A program made the position numbers and the translations under genes. The notes under the pieces are model-generated. The model was not told where the DNA came from, did no database searches, and worked only from the letters and a program-made list of their open reading frames with translations. From Thioalkalivibrio sp. AKL19 (GTDB taxonomy: Bacteria > Pseudomonadota > Gammaproteobacteria > Ectothiorhodospirales > Ectothiorhodospiraceae): a DNA stretch of 64,000 nucleotides. Location: assembly GCF_000420165.1 (NCBI RefSeq), contig NZ_ATUK01000012.1:186001-250000 (forward strand), written 5' to 3'. Positions 53,434-63,882 of the stretch are shown piece after piece. Each line of letters opens with the position of its first letter. Position 1 is the first letter of the stretch.

Positions 53434-54624
53434 TCAGAGGGCGTCGAGGCCGCGCGCCAGGTCGCGCTGGATGTCGGCGACGGCCTCGAGCCCGACCGCG
53501 ACCCGCACCAGGGCCTCGGTAATGCCCTGGGCCTCGCGCTTGTCCGGGTCCACGCGCCCATGGGTGGTGGTCGCCGGATGGGTGATTGTGGTCTTGGCAT
53601 CGCCGAGATTGGCGGTGATCGACAGGAACCGGGTGGCGTCGATCACCGACCAGGCCGCCTCGCGCCCGCCAGCGACCTCGAAGCTCAGTACCCCACCAAA
53701 GCCGCTTTGCTGCTGCTTCGCGATCGCGTGCTGCGGGTGATCCTCGAGGCCCGGGTAATGCACCGCCGTGACCTTCGGGTGAGCCTGCAGCCACCGCGCC
53801 AGGGCCAACGCGTTGTCGCTGTGCGCCCGCATACGCAGGGCGAGGGTCTCCAGCCCCTTCAGGAACACCCAGGCGTTGAACGGCGAGAGCGTCGGGCCCG
53901 CGGTGCGCAGGAAGCCGTAGACGTCCTTGCCAACGTGCTCGGCATCCCCCACCACCGCGCCACCCAGGCAACGTCCCTGACCGTCGAGGAACTTGGTCGC
54001 CGAGTGGATAATGATGTCGGCCCCCAGATCCAGCGGGCGCTGCAAGGCCGGCGTGCAGAAGCAGTTGTCCACGGCCAGCAGCACATCGTGGCGGTGCGCG
54101 ATCTCCGCCAGCGCGGCGATGTCCACCACCTCGCCCAGCGGGTTGGACGGCGTCTCGCAGAAGTACAGCCGGGTATTGGGCTGTGTGGCGGCCTCCCAGG
54201 CCTCCAGATTCGACAGCTCGACGTAGGTCACCTCCACGCCGAAGCGCCCGAGGTAGTTGTTGAACAGCACGGTAGTGGTGCCGAACACCGAACGCGAGCA
54301 GACCACGTGATCGCCGGCCTTCAGCAAGCCCATCATGGTCGCGAGGATCGCCGACATGCCGGAGGCGGTGGCGACACAGGCCTCGCCCCCTTCCAGCGCG
54401 GCCAGGCGGTCCTGGAAGGTGCGCACGGTAGGGTTGGTAAAGCGCGAGTAGATGTTGCCCGGGCTCTCGCCGCCAAAGCGCGCCGCGGCCTCCGCGGCCG
54501 AGCCGAACACGAAGCTCGAGGTCGGGAAGATCGCCTCGGAGTGCTCGCCCTCGGGCGTGCGCTGGTAGCCATGGCGGATGGCGACGGTCTGCGGGTCGTA
54601 ATCAGTGGGGTCGAAGTCGGTCAT
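53434..54624 (-). CDS. metZ: O-succinylhomoserine sulfhydrylase MetZ
   Basis: 396-aa PLP-dependent enzyme of the Cys/Met family, forming homocysteine from O-succinylhomoserine and sulfide. The PLP lysine lies in HSATKFLDGQG and the aspartate in LLAVDNCFCTP. YSRFTNPT near the N-terminus is the family pattern. Next to alr and in the same direction, 34 bases apart. Confidence 0.92.
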   Translation of the reverse strand: MTDFDPTDYDPQTVAIRHGYQRTPEGEHSEAIFPTSSFVFGSAAEAAARFGGESPGNIYSRFTNPTVRTFQDRLAALEGGEACVATASGMSAILATMMGLLKAGDHVVCSRSVFGTTTVLFNNYLGRFGVEVTYVELSNLEAWEAATQPNTRLYFCETPSNPLGEVVDIAALAEIAHRHDVLLAVDNCFCTPALQRPLDLGADIIIHSATKFLDGQGRCLGGAVVGDAEHVGKDVYGFLRTAGPTLSPFNAWVFLKGLETLALRMRAHSDNALALARWLQAHPKVTAVHYPGLEDHPQHAIAKQQQSGFGGVLSFEVAGGREAAWSVIDATRFLSITANLGDAKTTITHPATTTHGRVDPDKREAQGITEALVRVAVGLEAVADIQRDLARGLDAL

Positions 54625-54658
54625 CGCGGCATCCTTGAATGCGGGATGCGACAGTGTA

Positions 54659-55768
54659 TCAGCGTGCCGGCTGCAGACGGTCCGCCACGCGGGTCAGAAG
54701 CTCGTAGCTGATCGTTCCCGCCGCGCGCGCGACGCGTTCCACCGGCAACCCCTCGCCCCACAGCGTCGCCAGGTCCCCGACCTGCACATCGGGCACCCCG
54801 CTCAGGTCCACCGCCAGCATGTCCATGGAGACGCGCCCGATCAGCGGGCAGATCCGGTCCTGCACACGGACCGGGGTACCCGACGGGGCGTGACGCGGAT
54901 AACCGTCGGCATAGCCCATCGCGACGATCCCGGCCCGGCCGGGTCCGCGGGCCGTCCAGGTCGCGCCATAACCGACCGACTCGCCGGGCTCCAGGGACTG
55001 GGTCGCGATGATCGGGGCGCGAACGGTCATCGCCGGGCGCAGGTCCCCCTCGGGCCCCTCGGGCGGGCGCGCTTCCGGGACCGAGGCCGGGTGCGCGCCG
55101 TAGAGCATGATGCCGGGACGTGCCCAGTACTTACCGGCTGGGGCCGCGTCGCCGCCGCGGCCCCAGCCCGCGAACAGGGAAGCCGAATTTGCCACGCTGC
55201 GGTATCCCGGGAACGCCGCCACCGTGTCGGCAAAGCAGGCCAGCTGCCGGGCATTCTGCGCGTGGTCGGGCGCATCGGCGCAGGCAAGGTGGGTCATCCA
55301 GTGCAGCCCCGCGTGCCCGTGCCCGGCGGCCTGCAGACGGGCGGCGACCTCACCCGCTCGACGCGGTTCGAAGCCCAGGCGGTTCATGCCGGTGTTGACC
55401 TTGACCCAGACCTCGGGGAGCGTAACACCGGCGACATCGAGAAGCTCGAGTTGCGCGGGGTCGTGCACAACGGGCTGCAGGGCGAATTCGAGACAGGCAT
55501 GCGCCTCGGTGACGTCCCGCGGCCCCTGCAGGACCAGCAGTGGCCCGTCGAAGCCGGCAGCGCGCAGCGCTCGCGCCTCGCCGACCTGCGAAACCGCCAG
55601 GCCGTCGCTGTCCGCCCCCAGCACTTCGGCGGCCCACAGCAGACCGTGGCCATAACCCTCGGCCTTGATCACCGACCACATGGGGACACCAGGGGCCAGG
55701 CGACGCGCCACGACCAGGTTGTGCCGCAGGGCCTCGGGGTGGAGCTGGAGGGTGGCCGCGCGTTTCAC
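54659..55768 (-). CDS. alr: Alanine racemase
   Basis: 369-aa PLP enzyme making D-alanine for the cell wall. The PLP lysine motif VIKAEGYGHG is near residue 34 and the catalytic tyrosine in SVGYGATW. The start is a GTG at 55768, nine bases after dnaB. The order rpsF-rpsR-rplI-dnaB-alr is usual in Gammaproteobacteria. Confidence 0.95.
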   Translation of the reverse strand: MKRAATLQLHPEALRHNLVVARRLAPGVPMWSVIKAEGYGHGLLWAAEVLGADSDGLAVSQVGEARALRAAGFDGPLLVLQGPRDVTEAHACLEFALQPVVHDPAQLELLDVAGVTLPEVWVKVNTGMNRLGFEPRRAGEVAARLQAAGHGHAGLHWMTHLACADAPDHAQNARQLACFADTVAAFPGYRSVANSASLFAGWGRGGDAAPAGKYWARPGIMLYGAHPASVPEARPPEGPEGDLRPAMTVRAPIIATQSLEPGESVGYGATWTARGPGRAGIVAMGYADGYPRHAPSGTPVRVQDRICPLIGRVSMDMLAVDLSGVPDVQVGDLATLWGEGLPVERVARAAGTISYELLTRVADRLQPAR

Positions 55769-55776
55769 GCCGCTGG

Positions 55777-57153
55777 TCAGGCCTGGTGGCCCATCTCGCC
55801 GTAGACGTCGGGGGCATAGTTCTCAAAGCGCGTGAACTGCCCGCGGAAGGTCAGGCGCACGGTGCCGATGGGGCCGTTACGCTGCTTGGCGATGATGATC
55901 TCCGCCGTGCCCTTGTCCGGAGATTCCTCGTTGTAGACCTCGTCGCGATAGACAAAGGCGATGATATCGGCGTCCTGCTCGATAGCGCCGGATTCGCGCA
56001 GGTCGGACATCACCGGGCGCTTGTTCGGCCGCTGTTCCAGCGAACGGTTGAGCTGCGACAGCGCGATCATCGGCACGCTCAGCTCCTTGGCCAGGGCCTT
56101 CAGGCCGCGCGAGATCTCCGAGATCTCGTGGGCGCGGCTCTCGCCGGCCCCGGGAAACTGCATCAGCTGCAGGTAGTCGACCACGATCAGCTTGAGCCCC
56201 TTGTGCTCGCGCATCAGGCGGCGCGTGCGGGCGCGCAGCTCGGTGGGCGACAGCGCCGGGGTGTCGTCGATGTACAGCGGCGCCTCGGAGAGCATCTGCA
56301 CCGCGCTGGTCAGGCGCGGCCAGTCGCCATCTTCCAGGCGACCGGAGCGCAGCTTCTGCTGGTTGATCCGGCCCATCGAGGACAACAGGCGCATCGCCAG
56401 CTGCTCTCCGGGCATCTCCATGGAGAAGATCGCGACCGGTTCGGCGTTCTTCATCGCCACGTACTCGGCGATATTCATCGCAAACGAGGTCTTGCCCATG
56501 GACGGGCGTCCGGCCACGATCACCAGATCGCCCGGATTCAGCCCGGAGGTCAGGGCGTCCAGGTCCTCATAGCCCGTGGCGATCCCCGTGATGGGGTTTT
56601 TGGTCTCGTAGAGCTCTTCGATCTGGTTTACCGCCGCCGTCAGCAGCGGTTTCATCCCGCGAAACCCCTGGGCACCCCGAGCGCCCTGCTCGGCGATACG
56701 GAACACCTTCTGCTCCGCCACGTCCAGCAGTTCCTTGGAGTCACGGCCGTCGGGGGTATAGGCGGAATCGGCGATCTCGGTGCCGACCGAGATCAGCGAA
56801 CGCAGGATGGAGCGCTCGCGGACGATATCGGCATAGGCCACGATGTTTGCGGCACTGGGGGTCTCGGCGGCCAGACGCCCGAGGTACGCCATGCCACCGG
56901 CCGATTCCAGCTCGGCCGTGCGGTCGAGCTGTTCCGACACGGTCACCATGTCGAACGGGGCATTGCGATCGGCAAGCGTGGACACCGCCCGGAAGATCAG
57001 GCGGTGGTCGTGACGATAGAAGTCTTCTGCGGTGATGCGGTCCGCCACCCGGTCCCAGGCGGCGTTGTCCAGCATCAGCCCCCCCAGGACGGCCTGTTCG
57101 GCCTCCTCGGAGTGCGGGGGGACCCGCGGATTCGGGGCCATGGGCGAGTTCAT
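55777..57153 (-). CDS. dnaB: Replicative DNA helicase DnaB
   Basis: 458-aa hexameric helicase. Walker A GRPSMGKTSFAMN lies near residue 210 and the Walker B region LIVVDYLQLM near 318. The C-terminus has LRESGAIEQDAD and the R-finger region GPIGTVRLTF. No intein is present, as length is normal. Confidence 0.97.
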   Translation of the reverse strand: MNSPMAPNPRVPPHSEEAEQAVLGGLMLDNAAWDRVADRITAEDFYRHDHRLIFRAVSTLADRNAPFDMVTVSEQLDRTAELESAGGMAYLGRLAAETPSAANIVAYADIVRERSILRSLISVGTEIADSAYTPDGRDSKELLDVAEQKVFRIAEQGARGAQGFRGMKPLLTAAVNQIEELYETKNPITGIATGYEDLDALTSGLNPGDLVIVAGRPSMGKTSFAMNIAEYVAMKNAEPVAIFSMEMPGEQLAMRLLSSMGRINQQKLRSGRLEDGDWPRLTSAVQMLSEAPLYIDDTPALSPTELRARTRRLMREHKGLKLIVVDYLQLMQFPGAGESRAHEISEISRGLKALAKELSVPMIALSQLNRSLEQRPNKRPVMSDLRESGAIEQDADIIAFVYRDEVYNEESPDKGTAEIIIAKQRNGPIGTVRLTFRGQFTRFENYAPDVYGEMGHQA

Positions 57154-57220
57154 GCGGCGAACCCGCCCATCTGCCGGGTATCAGCGACCCGGTGGGGCCA
57201 CCCTCCCGACATCCGGCGAA

Positions 57221-57670
57221 TCACTCTTCGCCGATCACGACGACGCGGATGTCGACGTCCACGTCCGAGTGCAGGTGCAGGCCGATCTCGAATTCGCCGG
57301 TCGTGCGCAGCGGGCCTTCCGGCATGCGCACTTCGCGCTTCTCGACTTCGGTGCCCTTCGCACTCAGGGCATCGGCGACGTCGGCCGGGCCAATGGAGCC
57401 GAACAACTTGCCTTCGCCACCGGATTTCGCGGTGATCTCGAGCACGGTACCGTCCAGCTTTTCCTTGCGCGCCTCGGCCTCGGCCAGGGCCTCGGCGGCC
57501 GCCTTCTCCAGTTCGGCGCGGCGCGCCTCGAACTCGGCGATGTTCTCGGCGGTGGCGAACGTGGCCTTGCCCTGCGGCAGGAGATAGTTGCGCGCAAAAC
57601 CCGGACGCACATTGACGCGGTCACCCAGGGTGCCCAGATTGTCGATCTTTTCCAGCAGAATGACTTCCAT
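57221..57670 (-). CDS. rplI: 50S ribosomal protein bL9
   Basis: 149-aa bL9. The N-terminal domain [16 protein letters not shown], the signature [13 protein letters not shown] and an Ala/Glu-rich connecting helix are typical. 67 bases upstream of dnaB. Confidence 0.97.
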   Translation of the reverse strand: MEVILLEKIDNLGTLGDRVNVRPGFARNYLLPQGKATFATAENIAEFEARRAELEKAAAEALAEAEARKEKLDGTVLEITAKSGGEGKLFGSIGPADVADALSAKGTEVEKREVRMPEGPLRTTGEFEIGLHLHSDVDVDIRVVVIGEE

Positions 57671-57738
57671 CTTTGGTATTCCTGTAACGTTTGATCAGCC
57701 CCCGAAGGAGCGCATTCTACACCGGTCGTGGACCGGTC

Positions 57739-58674
57739 TCACGGATTGTTGTCACCGTCCTGCCCGCCCGGTGCGGAACCGGGGCCCAGCCGCGAGCGGA
57801 TATCCGCCCAGGCGTCGATGACCCCGATGGTCGCCAGCAGCAGAAACATCTGCGGCAGCGCCAGGGCCAGCAGGACATACATCCCCACCAGCCAGAAACT
57901 GCTCATCCCCTGGCGTAGGGTCAGCGCGTGCATCAGCGCGATCCCCTGCAGGAAGAACAGCACCGCCAGGATGAACGCCAGCTCGGTGGCCAGCGGGACC
58001 GGGCCCAGATGCCCGACCCCTGCCAGCAGCAGCGTGGCCGCGCTCATCGCGCGTCCGAACTGCAGCGCCCGGAACTCTTTGCCGAACGCCCCCGGGTTGT
58101 ACAGCAGGGCCTGCCAGTAGCGGCCCAGCAGCACCGCCAGCGTCAGGCTCAGCAGCAGGATCCCGGCAAACAGCCCGGTCAGATACGGGGCGGCGCGACG
58201 CAGCCCCGCCTCCAGTTCCTGCGGGCCGGTTTCGCTGCCCTCGACCAGCGGCCCCAGCAGCGCCATGCCGGTCTCGGCCCAGGTGGACTCGAGATCCGGG
58301 ACCAGCATGTGGACCGCCAGCACCCCGAGACCCGCGACCCCGGCCGCGGCCTGCAGCGTCATGCGCCACGAGACCGTGCGCCGCAGCAGCTCGGCGAGCA
58401 GCGCCACCGGTGCCCACTGCACGATTCCGGCGATCACACCCGCGAACAGCGGGGCCTCGGGCATCAGGGCAAACATCGCCACCCCGAGCACCACCGCGGA
58501 AAGCGCCATGACCAGCAGCGCCTGCCCGAGACCGATGCGCAACCCGACCAGGGCGATCAGCGCACTGCTGAGGAGCGCGACCGGCGGCAGGAACAGTCCC
58601 GCCACGCCAAAGCCGGCGACCGCGCCCACGGCGCGGCCCCGGCTCTTCATCGCGAATTCGGCCAGTACGCGCAT
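57739..58674 (-). CDS. DUF2232/YybS-like membrane protein
   Basis: 311-aa hydrophobic protein with about eight membrane segments and no other motif. A protein of this type commonly lies between rpsR and rplI in Proteobacteria. Function unknown. ATG at 58674, with an alternative at 58650 (MKSRG). Confidence 0.8.
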   Translation of the reverse strand: MRVLAEFAMKSRGRAVGAVAGFGVAGLFLPPVALLSSALIALVGLRIGLGQALLVMALSAVVLGVAMFALMPEAPLFAGVIAGIVQWAPVALLAELLRRTVSWRMTLQAAAGVAGLGVLAVHMLVPDLESTWAETGMALLGPLVEGSETGPQELEAGLRRAAPYLTGLFAGILLLSLTLAVLLGRYWQALLYNPGAFGKEFRALQFGRAMSAATLLLAGVGHLGPVPLATELAFILAVLFFLQGIALMHALTLRQGMSSFWLVGMYVLLALALPQMFLLLATIGVIDAWADIRSRLGPGSAPGGQDGDNNP

Positions 58675-58705
58675 GGCGACGGCCCCCGGCGAACCGGTAC
58701 GTGAC

Positions 58706-58930
58706 TTAGTGGTTGTCGCTGTACGGCAGCAGGGCGAGGAAGCGCGCGCGCTTCACGGCGGTGGCCAGCTGACGCTGGTACTTCGCGCTGGTGCCGGTCA
58801 CGCGACTGGGCACGATCTTGCCGGTTTCGGTGATGAAACCCTTGAGCAGGTTCAGGTCCTTGTAATCGATGTAATCGATGCCTTCGGCGGTGAACTTGCA
58901 GTACTTGCGGCGACGCGGAAAACGGGCCAT
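58706..58930 (-). CDS. rpsR: 30S ribosomal protein bS18
   Basis: 74-aa bS18 with [11 protein letters not shown] and the [12 protein letters not shown]-terminal motif. Confidence 0.98.
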   Translation of the reverse strand: MARFPRRRKYCKFTAEGIDYIDYKDLNLLKGFITETGKIVPSRVTGTSAKYQRQLATAVKRARFLALLPYSDNH

Positions 58931-58972
58931 GTCAGATCTCCTTCAATCAATCGGTCAGCGAACGGGCGGGGC

Positions 58973-59377
58973 TTACTCGGCGGCGGCCGAGTCGTCGGAG
59001 GCGGCTTCACCACCCTCGTCGTCGCGCTCGCGGCGACGGCCCTTGGCACCTTCCTCTTCCTGGCCCTTGGCCAGCGGGGAGGTCTCGGTCACGGCCTCTT
59101 CCATGCGCATCGCCAGGTGGCGCAGCACGGCATCGTTGAACCGGAAGGCACTGGCCAGCTCTTCCATCGCCTCTTCCGAGGCCTCGATGTTCATGAGCAC
59201 GTAGTGGGCCTTCACCAGCTTCTGGATCGGGTACGCCAGCTGACGGCGACCCCAGTCTTCCAGACGATGGATCTTGCCTTCATGGCCTTCGACCAGGCCC
59301 TTGTAGCGCTCGATCATCGCCGGGACCTGCTCGCTCTGGTCCGGGTGGACCAGGAATACAACTTCGTAGTGACGCAT
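58973..59377 (-). CDS. rpsF: 30S ribosomal protein bS6
   Basis: 134-aa bS6 beginning [14 protein letters not shown], with the [14 protein letters not shown] core and an acidic C-terminal tail after residue 100 ([21 protein letters not shown]) that is modified by RimK in other Gammaproteobacteria. First gene of the ribosomal cluster. Confidence 0.97.
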   Translation of the reverse strand: MRHYEVVFLVHPDQSEQVPAMIERYKGLVEGHEGKIHRLEDWGRRQLAYPIQKLVKAHYVLMNIEASEEAMEELASAFRFNDAVLRHLAMRMEEAVTETSPLAKGQEEEGAKGRRRERDDEGGEAASDDSAAAE

Positions 59378-59558
59378 CGGGAACTCCTTGCGGGTATCAG
59401 CCTCCCGTCCACGCGGTGAGGCAAGGGTTCGACCCCGCGGGCACACCCGCGGGGCAGAAAGGCGCGATACGATAACCGAAGCGCGCGGCAACAACAAGCC
59501 AGAGCCGGGGAAACGGACGCGGACGCCACACCGGAAGACCCGAAGGCGGAAACCTTCC

Positions 59559-60335
59559 TCAGGCCAAACCCGGCACCGGTGTGGCCTGGCGCTGACGCAC
59601 CGCCTCGAAAAGGGTGACGCCCGTGGCAACGGAGACGTTGAGACTCTCCACCGTTCCCCGCATCGGCAACGCGACCAGATGATCGCAGGCCTCCCGGGTC
59701 AGGCGGCGCAGCCCCTCGCCCTCGGCCCCCATCACGATCGCGCTCGGCAGGCGCAGGTCCACCCGGTAGAGGCTTTCCGTCGCCTCGCCTGCCAGGCCCA
59801 CGGTCCACATGCCGGCGTCTTTGAGCGAGGCCAGCGTGCGCGCGAGATTGCCGACGGTCACCACCGGAACGGTCTCGGCCGCGCCGGAGGCCACCTTGAT
59901 CGCCGCCGGGGTCAATGCCGCACTATGGTGGCGTGGCATGATGACCGCACCGGCTCCGGCCGCATCGGCGGTACGCAGGCAGGCGCCGAGATTGTGCGGA
60001 TCGGTCACCCCGTCAAGCACCAGCAGCAGGTCGAGGCCATCGTGAACACGCCGGACCAGGGCCCGTTCATCCACCACCGGGCGCGGTGTGCAGTGCACGA
60101 TCACGCCCTGGTTCTGGAAGCCGGGGTGCTGCTGGTCCAGCCGCTCGCGCCCGACCCGCTCGACCGACAGGCCGCATGCCCGGGCGCGCTGCAGCAGGCG
60201 CTCCAGGGCGGGTTCCACCGGATCGGTGGCCAGCTGCAGACGCTTCACCCTTTCCGGGGCGTGCTCCAGCACGGCCGCCACCGCATGGATCCCGCCAAAG
60301 GTCTCCGCGCGGCTGCCCTTGCCACCCTTGCTCAT
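59559..60335 (-). CDS. rlmB: 23S rRNA 2'-O-methyltransferase RlmB
   Basis: 258-aa SPOUT methyltransferase acting on G2251. Motifs: [19 protein letters not shown] and the C-terminal knot [11 protein letters not shown] and [23 protein letters not shown] is upstream of the ATG at 60335. The frame continues upstream into the rnr tail region but is not coding there. Downstream of rnr, as usual. Confidence 0.95.
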   Translation of the reverse strand: MSKGGKGSRAETFGGIHAVAAVLEHAPERVKRLQLATDPVEPALERLLQRARACGLSVERVGRERLDQQHPGFQNQGVIVHCTPRPVVDERALVRRVHDGLDLLLVLDGVTDPHNLGACLRTADAAGAGAVIMPRHHSAALTPAAIKVASGAAETVPVVTVGNLARTLASLKDAGMWTVGLAGEATESLYRVDLRLPSAIVMGAEGEGLRRLTREACDHLVALPMRGTVESLNVSVATGVTLFEAVRQRQATPVPGLA

Positions 60336-60450
60336 GGCGTCCCTTCCGCCGGCGCGGCCAGAGGCCACTCCCATACCGGGCCCACTGCGACGACAACCCG
60401 CGGGGATGCCGCGCCTGGCCGCGCGAACGCATCGGGGCGCATCCGGCGCC

Positions 60451-63084
60451 TCAGGACGAGGACGGACGCCGACGGCGACTGCGGCGACGCGCGGAACCCG
60501 CAGGCTTCTTGTCCGCGGGCTTGGCCTCCGGCTCGGCGATGGTATTGCCGTCCTTGTCCGCCTCGGGTCGCGGCGGCGGAACCGCCTCGTTGCCGGGTTC
60601 CGGGGCATCCGGGGTGTCGTCGTGCGGCTCGCTCGGCGGGCCCGCTTCGTTCCCTGGCTCGGGCCCGTTGTCCGGACCGGACTCGCTGGCCGGATTCGAC
60701 TCACCGGCCGCGGCGCCACGGCGGCGCCCGCCGCGACGGCGGCGCTTTTTCTTCGGCGCCGGGGCCTCGTCGTCGCCAGCGGGCGCCTCCGGTTCGGGCG
60801 TTGCCGGCTCGGCAGCGGCCTCCACCGGGGCGGCGTCCGCATCCTTGCGGCGCTTGCTGCGGCGGCTGCGCTTCTTGGGAGGCGCATCCGTGGGCTTCGG
60901 CTTGCCCGGCTCCTCGGCCAGGGCCAGGTCGATCTTGCGATCATCAAGGCTGACCCGCGCGACCTGGACCTTGAGCTCGTCGCCAATGCGGAACACCCGG
61001 CCACCGCGCTCGCCGGTCAGGCTGTGACGTGCCGGATCGAAGTGATAGAAGTCGTTGTCCAGGCTGGTCACATGCACCAGGCCCTCGATGTAGACGTCCT
61101 TGATCTCCACGAACAGGCCAAAGCCGGTGACGCCGGACACCACGCCGAGGAAGGTCTCGCCGACCTTGTCCTGCATGTACTCGGCCTTCAGCCAGGCCAC
61201 CGCGTCGCGGGTCGCGTCGTCGGCCCGGCGTTCGGCCATCGAGCAGTGCTCGCCCAGCTGTTCCATGTCACCGTGCGAGTACGGGAAGGCCTTGGCGCTG
61301 CCCTTGCGCAGGACATGGCGGATGCCACGGTGCACCAGCAGGTCCGGGTAGCGCCGGATCGGCGAGGTGAAATGGGCGTAGTCATCCAGTGCCAGGCCGA
61401 AGTGGCCATCCAGTTCCGGTGCGTACACCGCCTGGCTCAACGAACGCAGCAGCACCGTCTGGATCAACTGCTGGTCCGTGCGCTGGCGCGCGGCCTTCAG
61501 GACCGCGGTGTAGTCGGCCGGGGTGGGTTCCGCCCCGCCCCCGAGACTCAGGCCCGCGCCGTTCAGGAATTCGCGCAGCTCCTCGACCTTGTCCGCCGGT
61601 GGCTGGTCATGGATGCGGTACAGCGCCGGCACCTTGTGCTTCTTGAGGAAGCGCGCCGCGGCGACGTTCGCCATGATCATGCACTCCTCGACCAGGCGAT
61701 GGGCATCGTTGCGCTCGGTCGGGACGATCTTCTCGATCTTGCGGTCCTCGCCGAAGACGATCTTCGTCTCGGTGGTATCGAAGTCGATCGCGCCGCGGCG
61801 ATTGCGCGCCGCGTGCAGTGACTTGAAGACCTTGTGCAGGGTCTCGAGGTGGGGCATCACATGCGCGTTCTTCTCGCGCAGGGCCGCATCGCCATCGAGC
61901 ATCGCGGCGACGTCTTCATAGATCAGGCGTGCATGCGAACGGATCAGGCCCTCGTGGAAGCGAAAGCTCTTGAGGGCCCCGCGCGCGCCGATCTCCATCT
62001 CGCAGATCATGCTCAGGCGGTCCACGTCCGGGTTCAGCGAACACAGGCCGTTGGACAGCGCCTCGGGAAGCATGGGAATGACATTGTTCGGGAAATACAC
62101 CGATGTGCCACGGATACGCGCCTCGCGATCCAGCGCGGCGTCGCGCTCGACATAGTGCGACACGTCGGCGATCGCGACCCACAGCCGCCAGCCTTTACCT
62201 TCCGGCTCGCAGTACAGCGCATCGTCGAAGTCGCGGGCGTCATCACCGTCGATGGTGACGAATGGCTTCTCGCGCAGGTCCAGGCGGCCCTTCTTGTCCG
62301 CCTCGGCCACCTCGGCACCGAGCTCGTCGGCGGCGGCCGTGACCTCGTCCGGCCACTCGTGGGGCAGACCATGGGCACGGATCGCGATGTCGATCTCCAT
62401 GCCCGGCGCCATGTGCTCGCCGAGGACCTCCTGCACGTCGCCGCGCAGACGCGCGGTGCGCGAGGCCGACTCGCGGATGCGCACGACCACGATCTGGTCA
62501 TCCTCCGCCTCGCCCAGACCATCTGGCGGCACCAGGATGTCGTGGGTGATGCGCTTGTTGTCCGGCGTCAGGATGCCGACGCCGTCCTCGATCTTCAGGC
62601 GCCCCACGACCTGCGTGGTGTTGCGCTCCAGGACCTCGACGATCCCGCCTTCGCGGCGGCCCCGGCGGTCCACGCCCATGACCCGGGCCAGGACCCGGTC
62701 GCCATGGAACACACCACGCATCTGCTTGGGCGACAGGAACAGATCGTCGTCCTGCTCGTCCGGCACCAGAAAGCCGAAGCCATCCGGATGACCGATCACG
62801 CGGCCGCGGATCAGGTCTTCCTGATTGACGGGCAGGTAGGCGCCCCGGCGGTTGCAAAGGGCCTGGCCGTCGCGTTCCATCGCCTTCAGGCGACGGCGAA
62901 GGGCCTCGAGACGATCGTCATCGTCGATCTGCAGCCGCTCCGCAATCTCGTCATAGGACAGCGGATTGTCCGCTTCCTGCAGGAGCCCGAGGATGAACTC
63001 GCGGCTGGGGATGGGGTTGTCGTACTTCTGCGCCTCGCGCTCGAAGTTGGGGTCGGCGGGGGTCTTGCGACGTTGTCTTGGCAT
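60451..63084 (-). CDS. rnr: Ribonuclease R with long low-complexity tail
   Basis: 877-aa 3'-5' exoribonuclease with N-terminal helix-turn-helix and cold-shock domains, the RNB catalytic domain (DFDDALYCEP holds the Asp cluster) and an S1 domain ending near residue 730. The final ~145 residues are a K/R- and P/E/A-rich tail with a partly repeated PEPGNEA unit (two copies). The tail is longer than in E. coli RNase R (813 aa in total). Start ATG at 63084. Confidence 0.95.
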   Translation of the reverse strand: MPRQRRKTPADPNFEREAQKYDNPIPSREFILGLLQEADNPLSYDEIAERLQIDDDDRLEALRRRLKAMERDGQALCNRRGAYLPVNQEDLIRGRVIGHPDGFGFLVPDEQDDDLFLSPKQMRGVFHGDRVLARVMGVDRRGRREGGIVEVLERNTTQVVGRLKIEDGVGILTPDNKRITHDILVPPDGLGEAEDDQIVVVRIRESASRTARLRGDVQEVLGEHMAPGMEIDIAIRAHGLPHEWPDEVTAAADELGAEVAEADKKGRLDLREKPFVTIDGDDARDFDDALYCEPEGKGWRLWVAIADVSHYVERDAALDREARIRGTSVYFPNNVIPMLPEALSNGLCSLNPDVDRLSMICEMEIGARGALKSFRFHEGLIRSHARLIYEDVAAMLDGDAALREKNAHVMPHLETLHKVFKSLHAARNRRGAIDFDTTETKIVFGEDRKIEKIVPTERNDAHRLVEECMIMANVAAARFLKKHKVPALYRIHDQPPADKVEELREFLNGAGLSLGGGAEPTPADYTAVLKAARQRTDQQLIQTVLLRSLSQAVYAPELDGHFGLALDDYAHFTSPIRRYPDLLVHRGIRHVLRKGSAKAFPYSHGDMEQLGEHCSMAERRADDATRDAVAWLKAEYMQDKVGETFLGVVSGVTGFGLFVEIKDVYIEGLVHVTSLDNDFYHFDPARHSLTGERGGRVFRIGDELKVQVARVSLDDRKIDLALAEEPGKPKPTDAPPKKRSRRSKRRKDADAAPVEAAAEPATPEPEAPAGDDEAPAPKKKRRRRGGRRRGAAAGESNPASESGPDNGPEPGNEAGPPSEPHDDTPDAPEPGNEAVPPPRPEADKDGNTIAEPEAKPADKKPAGSARRRSRRRRPSSS

Positions 63085-63554
63085 TCAGTGAACTCTGTGG
63101 ATGTTGCAATGGGCAGCCCGTCGCCGGGGATCCGGCCGGGCGCGCAAGGGAAACGCTGATTCTTGTACACGCTCGCGACATTGGTCGCGGCTGCGCGCCA
63201 ACAAGGCGCGCCGAGCGAGGTATGGGCAGGCCACACCCGCAAAGCAACACCGCGAGCAGGCCCGTTCCCGTCCATGACGGGCGGCCGAGCCGCCCCTTGC
63301 CCTCACTTGCCGGGCGGGTGGCCCCGTTCCCCGAGCCAGCGCCCCACCCCGCATCAATCAAGAGCGGGCGGGCAGAACCACTGCCGCGACAGCGGCGTCT
63401 GGCCCCGAAAACGGGGGAGCGCCAACGCGAGCGTGTACATGTATCAGCGTTCCCCAAGGCGCCCATTATGAGGCATGCGGAATTTTGTTGCGCGGGCGGC
63501 CCGCTCGTGCCGCCTGGCGCACACCAGAAGCGGCGATTTTCACCCCCCGGGACG
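63085..63554. other. Intergenic region upstream of rnr and tRNA-Leu
   Basis: About 470 bases with no credible gene. Contains GC-rich sequence and presumably the minus-strand rnr promoter, which I could not place. Nothing else recognised. Confidence 0.6.
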
Positions 63555-63583
63555 TTGACAGCCTCACGACCGCGCACTATATT
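63555..63583 (+). promoter_or_regulatory. sigma70 promoter of tRNA-Leu
   Basis: TTGACA (63555-63560) and TATATT (63578-63583) with exactly 17 bases between, then a GCGCGC discriminator. It lies 52 bases before the mature tRNA. Confidence 0.85.
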
Positions 63584-63635
63584 GCGCGCTCCTGAAGCGC
63601 AGGACACACGGTTTTCCCTGTGTGTCGTCCCTCGT

Positions 63636-63722
63636 GCCGAGGTGGCGGAATTGGTAGACGCGCTAGCTTCAGGTGCTAGTGGGGGTAACCCCGTGGAGGT
63701 TCAAGTCCTCTCCTCGGCACCA
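63636..63722 (+). tRNA. tRNA-Leu (CAG)
   Basis: 87-nt class II tRNA with acceptor GCCGAGG/CCTCGGC, anticodon loop TTCAGGT (anticodon CAG), long variable arm GTGGGGGTAACCCCGT and encoded CCA. Confidence 0.98.
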
Positions 63723-63882
63723 TTTCTATGCTTCAACCCAATCCCGATCGAACTTGTCGACGCGGCATCCACATGGATGGCGCGATGTTTCTGCGTGGGC
63801 GTCTTGCCGCAGCCGGGCTTTGTCCCGCCCGGGGCGCACCCGGGGCCAGCCCGGTGTGCGCCCTGCGCGTTCGCGGGCGCGA

